The notes: generated by a model not told the origin, from the letters alone. A stretch of 64,000 nt of DNA from Psychrobacter glacincola (GCA_001411745.2 LIQB01000009.1:101388-165387), one strand, 5' to 3'; shown: positions 17,448-27,704, numbered from the stretch's first letter. A program made the numbers and translations.

Positions 17448-18848
17448 CTAATGATCTAAATACCTTCCCAACCAAGCCAAGAACTCATCACTCGTCGTTG
17501 ATACATTTAATCTCAAATGTGTCGAAGCACGTGCATCTGGGTAAAATAATTGTCCCGGCGCAACTAGCCAGCCCTCTTTGTAAGCATCTAGTGCTAACTG
17601 TCCGGTATCCTGCCCTGTATCTACCCAGACAAAGAGACCTGCTTGCGTGTTTTCAGGATAAACAAGCCCAATCTTGGGTAGTGCCTCACGCAGTTTTTCA
17701 TGCGCTTCATATATATACTGCTGAACCTTTTTGATTTGACGGCGATACTCGCCATGCGTCCATAATCTATGAATAACCCGTTCACCAAATTCTGGGGTAT
17801 TCAAATTACTCAAAGTTTTGATCCTCAGCATATCATCAACGAATTTATCTGGACTTACCAGCATACCGACGCGCCAACCAGACGACATCGACTTTGAAAA
17901 TCCTGTTGCATAGAAGACTCGTTCAAACTGATCTAGACTTGCGTAGCGTAGTGTCTGATTATTCGGTACAAAGGCGGCATATAAATCATCTTCGAATATA
18001 TAAGCATCGTATTCATGAATCAAATTAATGACCTGATGCGCGCGGGCAGGATGTAGGTTATAGGATGTTGGGTTATGCAGCACGCTATTAGTGAGATAGA
18101 GCTTAGGGTGGTGCGCCGCAAATAGCTTTTGCATTTGCTCAATATTAGGTCCTTGATGATCACGCTCAATCGCTATTACGTTTAGGCCTTGTTGTTGTAA
18201 GCAGCTTGATAACCAATACCAACCTGGCCCATCGACCAAAACAGTATCACCAGCTTGGGTAAGCAGCTGCGCGGTCATGGTGACCGCTTGTGAGACACCT
18301 GCTGTAGTAATCACATTATCAGTAGAGGTTTGCATGCCTTGAGTACTTAGGTGTTGAACCAGCTGCTGACGTAGTGGCAGATAGCCTCGCACATCGCCAT
18401 AGTCATAGATAAAGCTATCCGCTTGCTGAGTCACCTGACGTATCGCCCATTCCATCTTGTCATTGCGCACCCAGTCTCTAGGCAGCGTCCCAACGCCTGG
18501 TGAGCAATGGTGCGGAATATCACTAAACACTTGCTGTACTAGCCAGCGTGTATCTATCACAGGATACTTAGCAATCATCTTTTCATTATTATTAAGCGGG
18601 ATTGCAATGACTTGCTTATTGACATAATAGCCTGAGCTGGGCTTAGCGATTAATACGTTAGTAGCAACCAGCTGCTCATAAGCTTGTACCACCGTAAAGC
18701 TTGATATGTCTAATAGTTTTGCTAATTTTCGCACCGAAGGCACGCGCTGATTGGGCAAATAAATCTGCCAGTCAATACGCTGCTGGAGCCATTCCGTAAC
18801 AGCAGCAGTTTTAGTCAAGTTGGGATTGAGAGTATAAGTTTCGACCAT
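17448..18848 (-). CDS. MocR-type PLP-binding regulator (copy 1)
   Basis: 466 residues. The N-terminal GntR winged helix (NQRVPSVRKLAKLLDISSFT) is followed by an aminotransferase-like domain with NSVLHNPTSYNL, YIFEDDLYAAF and the PLP lysine in YATGFSKSMSSGWRVGM. It is a close paralogue of the broken gene at 23507-24876. Divergent from a LysE-type exporter at 19022. A 16-bp element (18915-18930) shared exactly with the paralogue's upstream region lies 67 bases upstream of its start and probably serves autoregulation. Confidence 0.93.
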   Translation of the reverse strand: MVETYTLNPNLTKTAAVTEWLQQRIDWQIYLPNQRVPSVRKLAKLLDISSFTVVQAYEQLVATNVLIAKPSSGYYVNKQVIAIPLNNNEKMIAKYPVIDTRWLVQQVFSDIPHHCSPGVGTLPRDWVRNDKMEWAIRQVTQQADSFIYDYGDVRGYLPLRQQLVQHLSTQGMQTSTDNVITTAGVSQAVTMTAQLLTQAGDTVLVDGPGWYWLSSCLQQQGLNVIAIERDHQGPNIEQMQKLFAAHHPKLYLTNSVLHNPTSYNLHPARAHQVINLIHEYDAYIFEDDLYAAFVPNNQTLRYASLDQFERVFYATGFSKSMSSGWRVGMLVSPDKFVDDMLRIKTLSNLNTPEFGERVIHRLWTHGEYRRQIKKVQQYIYEAHEKLREALPKIGLVYPENTQAGLFVWVDTGQDTGQLALDAYKEGWLVAPGQLFYPDARASTHLRLNVSTTSDEFLAWLGRYLDH

Positions 18849-18914
18849 AATGAATGCGCTTCCTTTCCTCTCTAATTATAAATAGGCAAATAAGTAAATT
18901 GTAATGTTAGGGTC

Positions 18915-18930
18915 AACTATACACTTTGTT
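18915..18930 (-). promoter_or_regulatory. 16-bp element shared by two mocR upstream regions
   Basis: Read towards mocR the sequence is AACAAAGTGTATAGTT. The identical 16-mer is at 23431-23446 upstream of the paralogous mocR. A near-inverted half (AAACTGTA at 18942-18949 against TACACTTT at 18920-18927) follows. Candidate MocR operator. Confidence 0.6.
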
Positions 18931-19021
18931 CACCACTCGTGAAACTGTATCGGGTCTGTTATGGGTATTTAAACTATAGTTGAGTCCATAAACAACTTAA
19001 AACTATAAGGACAATATACAA

Positions 19022-19699
19022 ATGGGATCAACCGTAAGCTTTGAAGGCAGTATAACGGCATTAGCTATTTTTATGCTGGTCAATTCTATTACGCCAGGTC
19101 CCAATAACTTGATGCTACTGCATGGCAGTATTAAACGTGGATTTTGGGCATGTCGCTGGCACATGCTTGGGATTACTCTCGGCGTCACGATTATGCTTTG
19201 GCTGAGCTATTGGGGGATGGCGGCGTTAGTCGTTAGTTTCCCTGCCGTTATGTTGATTATAAAAGTGTTGGGCACACTATATTTATTGTGGCTAATCTAT
19301 CAAATGGCTAAGACCAACTTTACCACTATCATTAATGAGGCGCTGCTACAGGAGCAACAACGTCAACAAGCTGGTGAGAGTGTTATTGAGGTAAAAAAAA
19401 GCTTCGGTGAATTGCCTTTAAGTTTTGGACAAGCGCTACTGTTTCAATGGCTTAATCCAAAAGCATGGACGATGACGGTAGTTGCACCCAGTCTAGCGAT
19501 GTTTCATGCCGGTAAGCCTTGGCTAGACAACTATGCATTGCTTGCTATGTGCACGATCGTCAATCTGCTATCCATCAGTTGCTGGGCGGCAGGTGGACAT
19601 TGGCTGCGAAAGCTGGTGCATTTACCACGAGTCATGCGTGTTATTCATGCTTTGATTGTACTTATGACGCTGTATTGTGCCCTAACGCTTTGGCTATAG
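19022..19699 (+). CDS. LysE/RhtB-family amino-acid exporter
   Basis: 225 residues with about six hydrophobic helices. SITPGPNNLMLLHGSIKRG is the signature near the N-terminus, and QALLFQWLNPKAWTM is the conserved mid-protein NPK motif. Members export amino acids or homoserine lactone-like compounds across the inner membrane. AAGGACA precedes the ATG. Divergent from the MocR gene, which likely senses an amino-acid-related ligand through PLP. Substrate unknown. Confidence 0.92.
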   Translation: MGSTVSFEGSITALAIFMLVNSITPGPNNLMLLHGSIKRGFWACRWHMLGITLGVTIMLWLSYWGMAALVVSFPAVMLIIKVLGTLYLLWLIYQMAKTNFTTIINEALLQEQQRQQAGESVIEVKKSFGELPLSFGQALLFQWLNPKAWTMTVVAPSLAMFHAGKPWLDNYALLAMCTIVNLLSISCWAAGGHWLRKLVHLPRVMRVIHALIVLMTLYCALTLWL

Positions 19700-19773
19700 A
19701 TAATAATTGCTTAACGCTTAAAATTCGACTTTAGATAGAGACTATATGCACACCAATAACAAACTACCCAACC

Positions 19774-20937
19774 ATGTCTATTTTTTTATTAATCGGTCAA
19801 AGTATTAATCTAACAACCGCGGTGCTATCGGTAACGGTAGCCGCTTTGGTCGGGTTATCTTTAGCGCCAACAGTGAGCTATGCCACTATTCCTTATGGAT
19901 TGCAATTTTTAGCCATTCTAGTCAGCACCGTTTTATTCTCAAAACTCATGAAAAAATTCGGTAGATATCGTATTTTTAATGCAGGTATTGGGTTTTTATT
20001 TTTGTCAGGCATTATTGGATTTTTATCTTTAATAGATAATAACTTTTTGTATTTATGCCTAAGTCATTTTTTATTAGGGCTTTTTATCTCAACCGCTAAC
20101 TTTTATAGATTTGCCGCTACAGATACTATAAGTAGTGAGCTTATTCCCAAAGCCACGTCAATGGTCATCTCAGGTGGTGTGTTTGCTGCGATAGTCGCGC
20201 CATTATTGGCTATCAATTTAGCCAAAGCGTCAGACTTACCTGATTATTCGCTCATTTATCTAGCTTTGTCAGCGCTTGCCATTATTTTATTTGTCATTAT
20301 TCATCTTTGGAATCGAGCAAACGTTCGTCACGGTAAAAGCAGTCTAAAAACAAAAACAGTACCCTTAAACACGACAGAGGTTAGAAAATACATCATTGTC
20401 ATCGGTATATTAGGCGGTGCTCTAGGCTACTACATCATGAACCTTATGATGATAGCGTCGTCACTATTTTTAAAGCAAAGCCATTCTTTTGATTATGCGT
20501 CTTACGCGATTCAAATGCATGTACTTGCCATGTTTTTGCCCTCATTTTTTGTGGCAAAGATTATCAATCTCGTCAATAGCGTTAACACAATCATACTTGG
20601 CTTTGTTTTGATCTCCATCTCTTGCTTACTGCCTATTATTTTTGTTGACACTATTTTTATTAATATCGCTTTAGTTATTTTAGGCATTGGCTGGAATTTT
20701 ACTTATTCAGGAGGATCAACGCTGCTAAGTAATATTCAAGGGGAGCAAAGGCTAAGATTTCAAGGAATTAATGAAACCGTCATTGCTTTTTTTGCAACCT
20801 TAGGCGCTTTTCTTCCTGCGCCTATACTGAGCTATTTTGGCTGGATAAATACCAACTTAGTGTTCTTTATATTTTCTATTTCGATATCGGCTCTATTTAT
20901 CCTATTTGTATTTGCCTTCAAAAAAAGAGGCTATTAA
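19774..20937 (+). CDS. MFS transporter
   Basis: 387 residues with 12 predicted helices. SKLMKKFGRYRIFNAGIGF is the loop 2-3 region with the basic GRYR turn. No substrate motif stands out. It follows the LysE gene by about 75 bp in the same direction, so co-transcription is possible. Codon use is more AT-rich than in the neighbouring EamA gene. Confidence 0.85.
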   Translation: MSIFLLIGQSINLTTAVLSVTVAALVGLSLAPTVSYATIPYGLQFLAILVSTVLFSKLMKKFGRYRIFNAGIGFLFLSGIIGFLSLIDNNFLYLCLSHFLLGLFISTANFYRFAATDTISSELIPKATSMVISGGVFAAIVAPLLAINLAKASDLPDYSLIYLALSALAIILFVIIHLWNRANVRHGKSSLKTKTVPLNTTEVRKYIIVIGILGGALGYYIMNLMMIASSLFLKQSHSFDYASYAIQMHVLAMFLPSFFVAKIINLVNSVNTIILGFVLISISCLLPIIFVDTIFINIALVILGIGWNFTYSGGSTLLSNIQGEQRLRFQGINETVIAFFATLGAFLPAPILSYFGWINTNLVFFIFSISISALFILFVFAFKKRGY

Positions 20938-21038
20938 TAGAGTGGTAATTAATTAGCCTTATAGCTCGTGTAGCACTTTGAATTTAAAAGTATTTTTTCA
21001 GGACACTAATCTTTAGAATAACAACCTTAGGATAATGT

Positions 21039-21995
21039 ATGAACCCAATCCACATCGCTTTAGCCGTATTGGTTGCCTTTATTTGGGGTGTGAACTTCAC
21101 CTTTATTGCGTGGGCGCTTGAGAGCTTTCCACCACTCATGCTCACTGCCCTACGCTTTTTCTTTACCGCTGTGCCACTGGTTTTATTTCTCAAGCCACCT
21201 AAGTTTAACCGTACGTTATTGATCTATGCCATTGGTACGTTTGTCATGCAGTATGCTTTTGTATTTACTGCTATGCACTTGGGTGCATCAGCAGGTTTGA
21301 CGGCGCTATTGCTACAAGTTCAGATATTTATCACGGTACTATTAGCATATGTCTTATTGGGTGAGACCGTGAATCGCATGCAGATTATTGGTATGCTAGT
21401 CGGTGTACTAGGTTTGTGTGTAATCGCTCTAAACCTTGGCGGTGATATGCCTTTAATTGGGTTTGTCTGTATCTTGATTGCGGCAATCGGTTGGAGCTTT
21501 GGCAACATTGCATCCAAGCAGGTATCAACGCAAGCAATGGCAAAGACGATACAGCAAGGCGCTAGCCTGCATACTGGTTCACCTACTAACAGTAAGAATA
21601 AAGCATCGGCACTGTCTGCGTTGGCACTGGTGGCATGGGGCGGTCTGATCGCTTGTGTGATTTTGACTCTATCATCTCTTATATTTGAGGGCGCAGCGTG
21701 GCAGGTGACAACGTTTACACAAGCACCAATTAAGTCTTGGCTATCGCTTGGATTTATCGTATACATTTCAACGCTGATTGGCTTTGGACTTTGGTCACAC
21801 TTACTCGCGCAAAATACAGCCTCAAAAGTTACGCCATTTGCTTTGCTGGTGCCCGTATTCGGTATGGCGACATCAGTGCTGCTTATGGGGGAAGTCGTAA
21901 CGTGGTGGAAGATGTTGGCTATGCTGTTTATTCTATCAGGGTTGGTATTAGCTAATGTGAAGATTAGTGGTGGTAAAAAACTTATTCATTCGTAG
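21039..21995 (+). CDS. EamA/DMT-family exporter
   Basis: 318 residues with about ten hydrophobic helices in two EamA repeats. The first has VAFIWGVNFTFIAWAL, and LLLQVQIFITVLLAYVLLGE ends it. The second ends PVFGMATSVLLMGEVVTWW. Resembles the E. coli EamA cysteine/O-acetylserine exporter group, but a hydrophilic stretch (about residues 168-192, containing HTGSPTNSKNKASA) separates the repeats more than usual. Ribosome site TAGGATA. Substrate is inferred only loosely. Confidence 0.88.
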   Translation: MNPIHIALAVLVAFIWGVNFTFIAWALESFPPLMLTALRFFFTAVPLVLFLKPPKFNRTLLIYAIGTFVMQYAFVFTAMHLGASAGLTALLLQVQIFITVLLAYVLLGETVNRMQIIGMLVGVLGLCVIALNLGGDMPLIGFVCILIAAIGWSFGNIASKQVSTQAMAKTIQQGASLHTGSPTNSKNKASALSALALVAWGGLIACVILTLSSLIFEGAAWQVTTFTQAPIKSWLSLGFIVYISTLIGFGLWSHLLAQNTASKVTPFALLVPVFGMATSVLLMGEVVTWWKMLAMLFILSGLVLANVKISGGKKLIHS

Positions 21996-22042
21996 AATCA
22001 AACGACTGGTTTTTGCACTATTGCGCAAATTTATCAATGCTT

Positions 22043-22642
22043 TTAACCTATATCAAATTCCATACGTCTTGCAGTTGTTTGCATAGTTTGGCTATCTATT
22101 AACTTCTCCACACAGTACAAGCTAGCGTAAATACCTGCACTTATTCCTGCTGAGGTGACAATATTAGTCGTCTTATCGCTAGCATCGACAAAACGAGTGT
22201 TAGCGATAACTTCAATATTGGGATAGGATGCTAAATTGTCCAAATCCATCCAATGGGTGGTTGCAGACTTGCCAGCCAGCAATCCAGCTTTAGCTAATAG
22301 CAAAGCGCCCGTACAAACTGAAAGCGTTAACTTGGTAAGCTTTGCTTGAGAGATGATCCAATCAATAACTACTGGATTGTTAATCTCAATTTTCTCCGCG
22401 CCATAACCCCCTGGTATAACTAAAACGTCAATATCAGGATGATTAGTAAAACTGTAATCAGGAATAACAGTTAGTCCATTTCTAGCGAATATTGGGTCTG
22501 GCTGCTCAGCGATAGTAATAACGTTGAAATGCTTATCACTGCTATCATTCTCAGCTAAAGAAAATACCTTAAAAGGTCCTGCAAAGTCTAATACTTCAAC
22601 TTCATTAAACATTAATATGCCAACTGTTTGTATTGATGTCAT
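22043..22642 (-). CDS. DJ-1/PfpI family protein (copy 2)
   Basis: 199 residues starting MTSIQTVGILMFNEVEVLDF. The nucleophile elbow LSVCTGALLLAKAGLLAG and TTHWMDLDNLA match copy 1 at 5193-5792 almost throughout, with high identity at DNA level. It lies 51 bases downstream of, and co-directional with, the intact PaiB gene, so both are probably one transcript. Family members act as isonitrile hydratases, glyoxalase-like enzymes or stress proteins. The reaction here is unknown. Confidence 0.88.
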   Translation of the reverse strand: MTSIQTVGILMFNEVEVLDFAGPFKVFSLAENDSSDKHFNVITIAEQPDPIFARNGLTVIPDYSFTNHPDIDVLVIPGGYGAEKIEINNPVVIDWIISQAKLTKLTLSVCTGALLLAKAGLLAGKSATTHWMDLDNLASYPNIEVIANTRFVDASDKTTNIVTSAGISAGIYASLYCVEKLIDSQTMQTTARRMEFDIG

Positions 22643-22693
22643 GGTTTGTCCTTAATTTAATACTATTAAATGAAATACTGCTTATTCGCACCC

Positions 22694-23347
22694 TTATAAT
22701 TGAGTTAAATTATAATTTATCTTTTCAACCAACGTCGCCATATTATTCGCTTTTGCTGTACGAAGCTCTTTCAGTCCTGTGACCACCCCTGCTCTATTTT
22801 CAGCCGATTTATTCTGACTCAGCTTAAACTGGGCTTGCACATCAGTAATATCGACACGAATACCAACGATGGCGCGACACATCGCCTGAATGTACTCTAC
22901 AGGCGCATCATCAAGTGACCAAGGATGGGGTTGGCTAGCTTCAAAATCGACCGTCTGCTTTGATAAGATGTCAACAAGTGCTTCAGGCGCAGTTAATAGG
23001 CTGACATCGCCCGTGATATGTACGCTACGATAATTCCATGTCGGTACTTCTTTATGGGTCACTGCTTTGCTAGGATACCAATTAGGGCTAATGTAGTGCC
23101 CAGCATCTTGAAAGATAACCAGCCACGGCGCAGTAAGATTGGTGCTGTTGTTTAGCGCATTTACCTTAGCAATATGACCATATAGACAACCAAACTCACT
23201 ACCATCATCTTGCCAGTACATGGGAATATGACAAGCTTCCAGTCCGTTGCCCGTTTGTGCAATGACCGTCACTAACGGTTTTTCTTTAATAAACGCTTGT
23301 ATGGTCTCAAAACTGTCTTCTTTAAAAGCTTTAGGGGTAAACATCAT
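22694..23347 (-). CDS. FMN-binding negative transcriptional regulator, PaiB-like
   Basis: 217 residues. MFTPKAFKEDSFETIQAFI at the start, then HIPMYWQDDG, LYGHIAKVN and FQDAGHYISPNWYPSK are the conserved split-barrel and flavin-site blocks of PaiB. The usual length is about 200 residues, so it is complete. PaiB binds FMN and was described as a repressor in Bacillus. It is divergent from a MocR pseudogene and upstream of PfpI. A 3' remnant of a paralogue is at 5844-6190. Confidence 0.9.
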   Translation of the reverse strand: MMFTPKAFKEDSFETIQAFIKEKPLVTVIAQTGNGLEACHIPMYWQDDGSEFGCLYGHIAKVNALNNSTNLTAPWLVIFQDAGHYISPNWYPSKAVTHKEVPTWNYRSVHITGDVSLLTAPEALVDILSKQTVDFEASQPHPWSLDDAPVEYIQAMCRAIVGIRVDITDVQAQFKLSQNKSAENRAGVVTGLKELRTAKANNMATLVEKINYNLTQL

Positions 23348-23430
23348 GGCTCCAAGTCGTTGTGTTATATATATGAGTTAATAATACGACTTCACCACCT
23401 AAGAATACCGATGCATTTTTTAAAATTACC

Positions 23431-23477
23431 AACAAAGTGTATAGTTAGATAGCCCTTGACAGTTATGGGTACACTTT
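23431..23477 (+). promoter_or_regulatory. Candidate MocR operator between PaiB and broken mocR
   Basis: AACAAAGTGTATAGTT (23431-23446) is identical to the element upstream of the other mocR. AAAGTGTA (23434-23441) and TACACTTT (23470-23477) form an inverted repeat. GTTATGGGTA lies between and also occurs near 18960. The distance to the mocR start is similar in both loci. Confidence 0.6.
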
Positions 23478-23506
23478 CTGAATTCTAATAATAAGCCAAC
23501 TACTTT

Positions 23507-24876
23507 ATGAACGACACTCTCACTCTTAATCCTAATATCAGTAAAACAGCAGCTGTGATCGAATGGATTCAGCAGCGAATTGATAGTCAAATCTACAAAC
23601 CCTACCAGAGAGTGCCTTCCGTACGCAAACTAGCTATAATCTTGGATGTTTCGAGCTTTACCGTGACCCAAGCTTATGAGCAACTAGTTGCTACGAATGT
23701 GTTAATGGCTAAGCCAAATTCCGGCTATTATGTTTTACCTCAAGTGAATTATGATAGAAATCCAGAGCTTGTGGAAAAGGAAGCTCTGGTTGATACCAGC
23801 TGGCTAGTACAGCAGATGTTGAACGATATTCCTAATCACCGAGCACCAGGATCAGGTGAGCTGCCTGTTGAGTGGATTAGGAATGATAGGATGCAATGGG
23901 CGGTTAGACAGGTTAATCAAGATATCGATAGCTTTATATATAACTACGGTGAAACTCAAGGTTATTTACCTTTACGTGAGCAATTAGTCCAGTATTTAGA
24001 TTTGCTAGGTATTCATACTAGTGCCGATAATATTATCACTACAACAGGGGTAACGTAGGCGATACGGTTTTAGTGGATGGTCCTGGCTGGTATTGGACGT
24101 CGAGTACCTTACAACAACAAGGCTATCAGGTGGTATCAGTTGAACGCGACCACCAAGGCCCGAACATTGAACAAATGAGACAGGTTTTAGAAGAGTATCG
24201 TCCCAAGTTATACATTACTAACAGCGTACTTCATAATCCAACGTCATATAATTTGCAACCTGCCCGCGCTCATCAAGTCTTAAACTTAATGCATGAATAC
24301 GATGTTTGTATTTTTGAGGATGATTTGTACGCAGCATTTTTACCTGATGAAACGCCGCTTAGGTACGCTAATATAGACCAATTTGAGCGAGTTTTTTATG
24401 CCACTGGATTTTCTAAATCTATGGCATCAGGCTGGCGCGTGGGCATGCTAGTCAGTCCCGATAAATTTATCAATCAGATACTTAAGCTTAAAACCCTTAG
24501 CAATATGACCTCATCAGAGTTTGGCGAGCGCGTGGTTTATCGACTGTGGACGCAAGGAAAATATCGCCGTCAGCTCAAGAAAGTACATCAGAAACTCTAT
24601 ATTGCCCATCAAGATATGCGAGATGCGCTATTTAAAATAGGTATCACTTACCCTGAACATACCAATCCGGGTATTTTTGTATGGATAGATACTGGCGTGG
24701 ATTCTGGAAAGCTGGCCTTAGAAGCTTATAAAGAAGGCTGGCTTGTCGCTCCTGGTCAGTTATTTGACCCAAAGGCTGAAGCTTCAACTTATTTAAGATT
24801 AAATGTGGCGACGACGAGTCATGAGTTTCTGAAATGGTTGGATGTGTATTTAAACCAAGTCAATAATTACTTATGA
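23507..24876 (+). pseudogene. MocR-type regulator (copy 2), frameshifted by a deletion
   Basis: The frame from 23507 gives the GntR helix (YQRVPSVRKLAIILDVSSFT) and part of the aminotransferase domain, then ends at ITTTGVT followed by TAG at about 24056. A second frame continues from GDTVLVDGPGWYW to 24876, including YATGFSKSMASGWRVGM. Against the paralogue at 17448-18848, about 40 bases encoding roughly QAVTMTAQLLTQA are missing at the junction. The N-terminal DNA-binding domain may still be made. Divergent from PaiB. Confidence 0.9.
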
Positions 24877-24919
24877 AAACTCATCTCGGATTTAAATACT
24901 TATTTTATAAGGACAACTT

Positions 24920-25726
24920 ATGACTGCCGCTCACACGCCTATCTTTTGGCGCGATTCTAGAATGCCACATATATAGCTGCGTAAAGTCACGGATGGTCGC
25001 AAGGTTTGTTATGATCTTCATAGTCATACCCACTGGTCTTTAGGCGCGATAACGCAAGGCATAAGCACCTTTATTTATCGTGATGATAGCTACCATGTCA
25101 GACAAGGCCATTTGGTACTGATGAATCCAGACTGGCCGCATGCCTGTAACCCTATCGAAAACCAGCCTTGGGCTTATCTCATGCTCTATGTCGATACCGT
25201 GTGGCTGATGAAGGTTTATTACAACGACCGCGCTGGCAAGATATCGCCAATGCGGTTATTACCGATAAGCACCTGTATCAAGGCTACTGTACAATGGCAG
25301 CGATCCTTTTGGACGATACCCGAGAGCTACTTGATAAGCAAACGCAAGTGATTGAATACTTATCTACTCTTATGCATACACTTGATAATCAAAAATTAGT
25401 ACTTGATAGACAGACGCCCGCAGCATTGAATAAGTTAGCCATTTACTTAAATGAGCACTGCACTGAGGAATTATCGCTTGATGAATTATGTACATTGAGT
25501 GGCTATAGTCCCAGTTATCTTATTCGAAGCTTTAGGCAACACTTTGGCATGACGCCCCATGTTTATATTGTCAATAAACGCATTCAATACGGTCAGCAAC
25601 AACTGAAAAAAGGGATATCTATTATCGATACTGCTGTAAATGCCGGGTTTTCTGATCAAGCGCACTTTCAAACGTTTAGTAGCAGCCACACCCAACCAAT
25701 ATCGCAAATCCTCAACCAATCACTAA
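24920..25726 (+). pseudogene. AraC-family regulator with three lesions
   Basis: Starts with a ribosome site (AAGGACA) and MTAAHTPIFWRDSRMPHI, then TAG at 24974-24976. The same frame continues LRKVTDGRKVCYDLHSHTHW (cupin-like sensor). A frame change near 25200 leads to ADEGLLQRPRWQDIA and the C-terminal double HTH (LSLDELCTLSGYSPSYLIRS, FRQHFGMTPHVYI). A last shift near 25675 restores the original frame, ending at 25726. Reconstructed length is about 268 residues, normal for the family. Convergent, with slight overlap, to the LysE gene. Confidence 0.88.
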
Positions 25727-26305
25727 CAATACGCAACTGCCTGCAAGCAACACGGCTAACACTCGATTGATAGCCCTCAATGTTTTAGGCTGCTGAACCT
25801 TTTGGCGCATAAAAGCACCAGCATAAACCCAACAACTTAAAGACAGCCAGCATATAGGTAGATATAGCCCAGCAAATAACAAAACCTGAGTAAGCTCTCC
25901 ATTATTAGTATAAGCACCGATACTAGCGGCAGAAGCAATCCATGCTTTTGGATTGAGCCATTGCATTAAAAATCCGGTAAAAAACCCTGGTACTTCTACT
26001 ATAGCTTCTGCGTTTATCTCGCCATCATCACGCGCCAGGCGGTAACTCAGATACAACAGAAAGACAATACCTGCCCATGTCAGCCATTTCTCGAAATTCG
26101 GAAAAGTGACTAACAAAGCACTAAGGCCGTAACCTATAGCTAAAAACAAGATAACAAAACCGAGTGTAGCACCAGTAATGAAAACTAATCCTTTGGATAA
26201 AGGATAGCGTGCACCACTACTCAAACCAACGATGTTTACAGGGCCAGGAGAGATAGAAGCTACTAAGGCGAAGGCAGACATTGGTAAGATTAAGGATAGG
26301 CTCAT
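25712..26305 (-). CDS. LysE-family transporter
   Basis: 197 residues with about six helices. MSAFALVASISPGPVNIVGL is the N-terminal signature, and GFLMQWLNPKAWIASAA is the NPK motif. Likely an amino-acid exporter of the inner membrane. It faces the AraC pseudogene and its 3' end overlaps that gene. The AraC protein may once have regulated it. Confidence 0.9.
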   Translation of the reverse strand: MSLSLILPMSAFALVASISPGPVNIVGLSSGARYPLSKGLVFITGATLGFVILFLAIGYGLSALLVTFPNFEKWLTWAGIVFLLYLSYRLARDDGEINAEAIVEVPGFFTGFLMQWLNPKAWIASAASIGAYTNNGELTQVLLFAGLYLPICWLSLSCWVYAGAFMRQKVQQPKTLRAINRVLAVLLAGSCVLLVIG

Positions 26306-26445
26306 GGCAATTTCTCAGTCAAAAAAACGAGTTTGCCTGAGAACTATTATGAAATATTGAAGAAAATTACTTAAGAGATACCCTATCAGTAAATGGCGTG
26401 CTAGTTACCGTTCATACCTATCTTATCAAAGCGAAGGTTTACTTT

Positions 26446-26571
26446 ATGACTCCTGAATTTTGGAAAAACGCATGGCAAAAGAGCCAAAATAATTTCACTC
26501 AGAAAAAACCAAACCCCATGTTAATAAATCATCTCAAAGCAATTAACACACCTAAAAATAGTCGTGCTTTT
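26446..26571 (+). pseudogene. Thiopurine methyltransferase-like 5' fragment
   Basis: MTPEFWKNAWQKSQNNF and the following 25 residues match the first 42 residues of the intact TPMT-like protein at 27877-28569 at about 85% identity. Similarity ends at SRAFV, after which the frame is unrelated. The upstream GCGAAGGTTT also resembles the intact copy's leader. A partial tandem duplication or a deleted paralogue. Confidence 0.8.
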
Positions 26572-26711
26572 GTACGGATCGTAATGGCTTTATCGATAAG
26601 AATATTCCAAACAACATTATTCATGTGTACTTTTTTTAACTGAAATTATCTCGCATTCTAAACTTTTAAAAGTCATATTTACACTCTATATTTTTCCATA
26701 TCAGGTCGAAC

Positions 26712-27704
26712 ATGACAAAAATAATTGAATCGTTAATACAAGCAAAAGCTGCTCAAGCACACCCACTATTGAAAAGAATATATACTAAAACAGATCTGTA
26801 TAAGCAATGTGCTCATGAGCTTCAAGAGGATATAGAAAGACTGGAAAGTGATCACTTAGCATTATTATTCGCTAAATACGCGTCCATTACTGGTCGGCAT
26901 CCATCAGAATACAAAACCCGTTTAATTAACTGCGACAATGGCAATATTGCATTATGCGGTATTCGCTTTCGTGGTATGGATATCTCCCAACCATTTGTCA
27001 CTGTAACGACTACGCTCAAACCCCTCAGTGTAAATAGCATTAATATATTAGTAGATAATATCTCAAAGGCATTTCATGCCTTTAAGCCCCAATATGCTCA
27101 ATTCTATATTCCAAGCTATTTAGACATTGAGCCTGCAAACTTTTCCTCAGCCCATTGGGATAATCGTATACTAGCAAATTCCTTGTATACGCTAGCCGAA
27201 AACGCAGTACAAGATATAGCCTGTCCTGCTCATACCAAATTTGAGCTAGTATCTGCAAACTCTCTTACGTTTTATAACCAATATGAAATGGCATATAACA
27301 AGTTGCTTGATGAATTCCCCCAACATGCTGTGATGATGGAATTAAAGCCGATAGAGGATATGAGAACTTGGGTGGCTCAGGGCTTCGTTAATCTGTTATG
27401 TGTCAACGATAAGTTAGCAGGCGTGATAATAGTAGAGCCTGATAATAGCTTAGGAATGACAGGCTTTTATATTATTGAAAACATTATATTTTCTGAATAT
27501 AGAGAACAGGGTTTAGGGAAATGGATGCAACAGGCTATGATATATCAGTTGGTTAATAATCAAAGTAGACAATCAAAAAGACAGAAAACTGATATGTTGT
27601 TTGGAACAATCCATTTTGATAATACCTCAGCTATTCAGTGTGCAAAAAGCATCGGGCGTGGTGATATCGGAGGATATTTGTGGGTGGCAACAGGTATCGA
27701 ATAG
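26712..27704 (+). CDS. GNAT-like protein with an unknown N-terminal region
   Basis: 330 residues. The C-terminal third looks like a GNAT acetyltransferase: GVIIVEPDNSLGMTGFYII, then the acetyl-CoA loop EYREQGLGKWMQQAMIYQL, and FGTIHFDNTSAIQCAKSIG. The first 190 residues show no domain I recognise. Substrate unknown. It lies between a TPMT fragment and the intact TPMT gene. Confidence 0.6.
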   Translation: MTKIIESLIQAKAAQAHPLLKRIYTKTDLYKQCAHELQEDIERLESDHLALLFAKYASITGRHPSEYKTRLINCDNGNIALCGIRFRGMDISQPFVTVTTTLKPLSVNSINILVDNISKAFHAFKPQYAQFYIPSYLDIEPANFSSAHWDNRILANSLYTLAENAVQDIACPAHTKFELVSANSLTFYNQYEMAYNKLLDEFPQHAVMMELKPIEDMRTWVAQGFVNLLCVNDKLAGVIIVEPDNSLGMTGFYIIENIIFSEYREQGLGKWMQQAMIYQLVNNQSRQSKRQKTDMLFGTIHFDNTSAIQCAKSIGRGDIGGYLWVATGIE

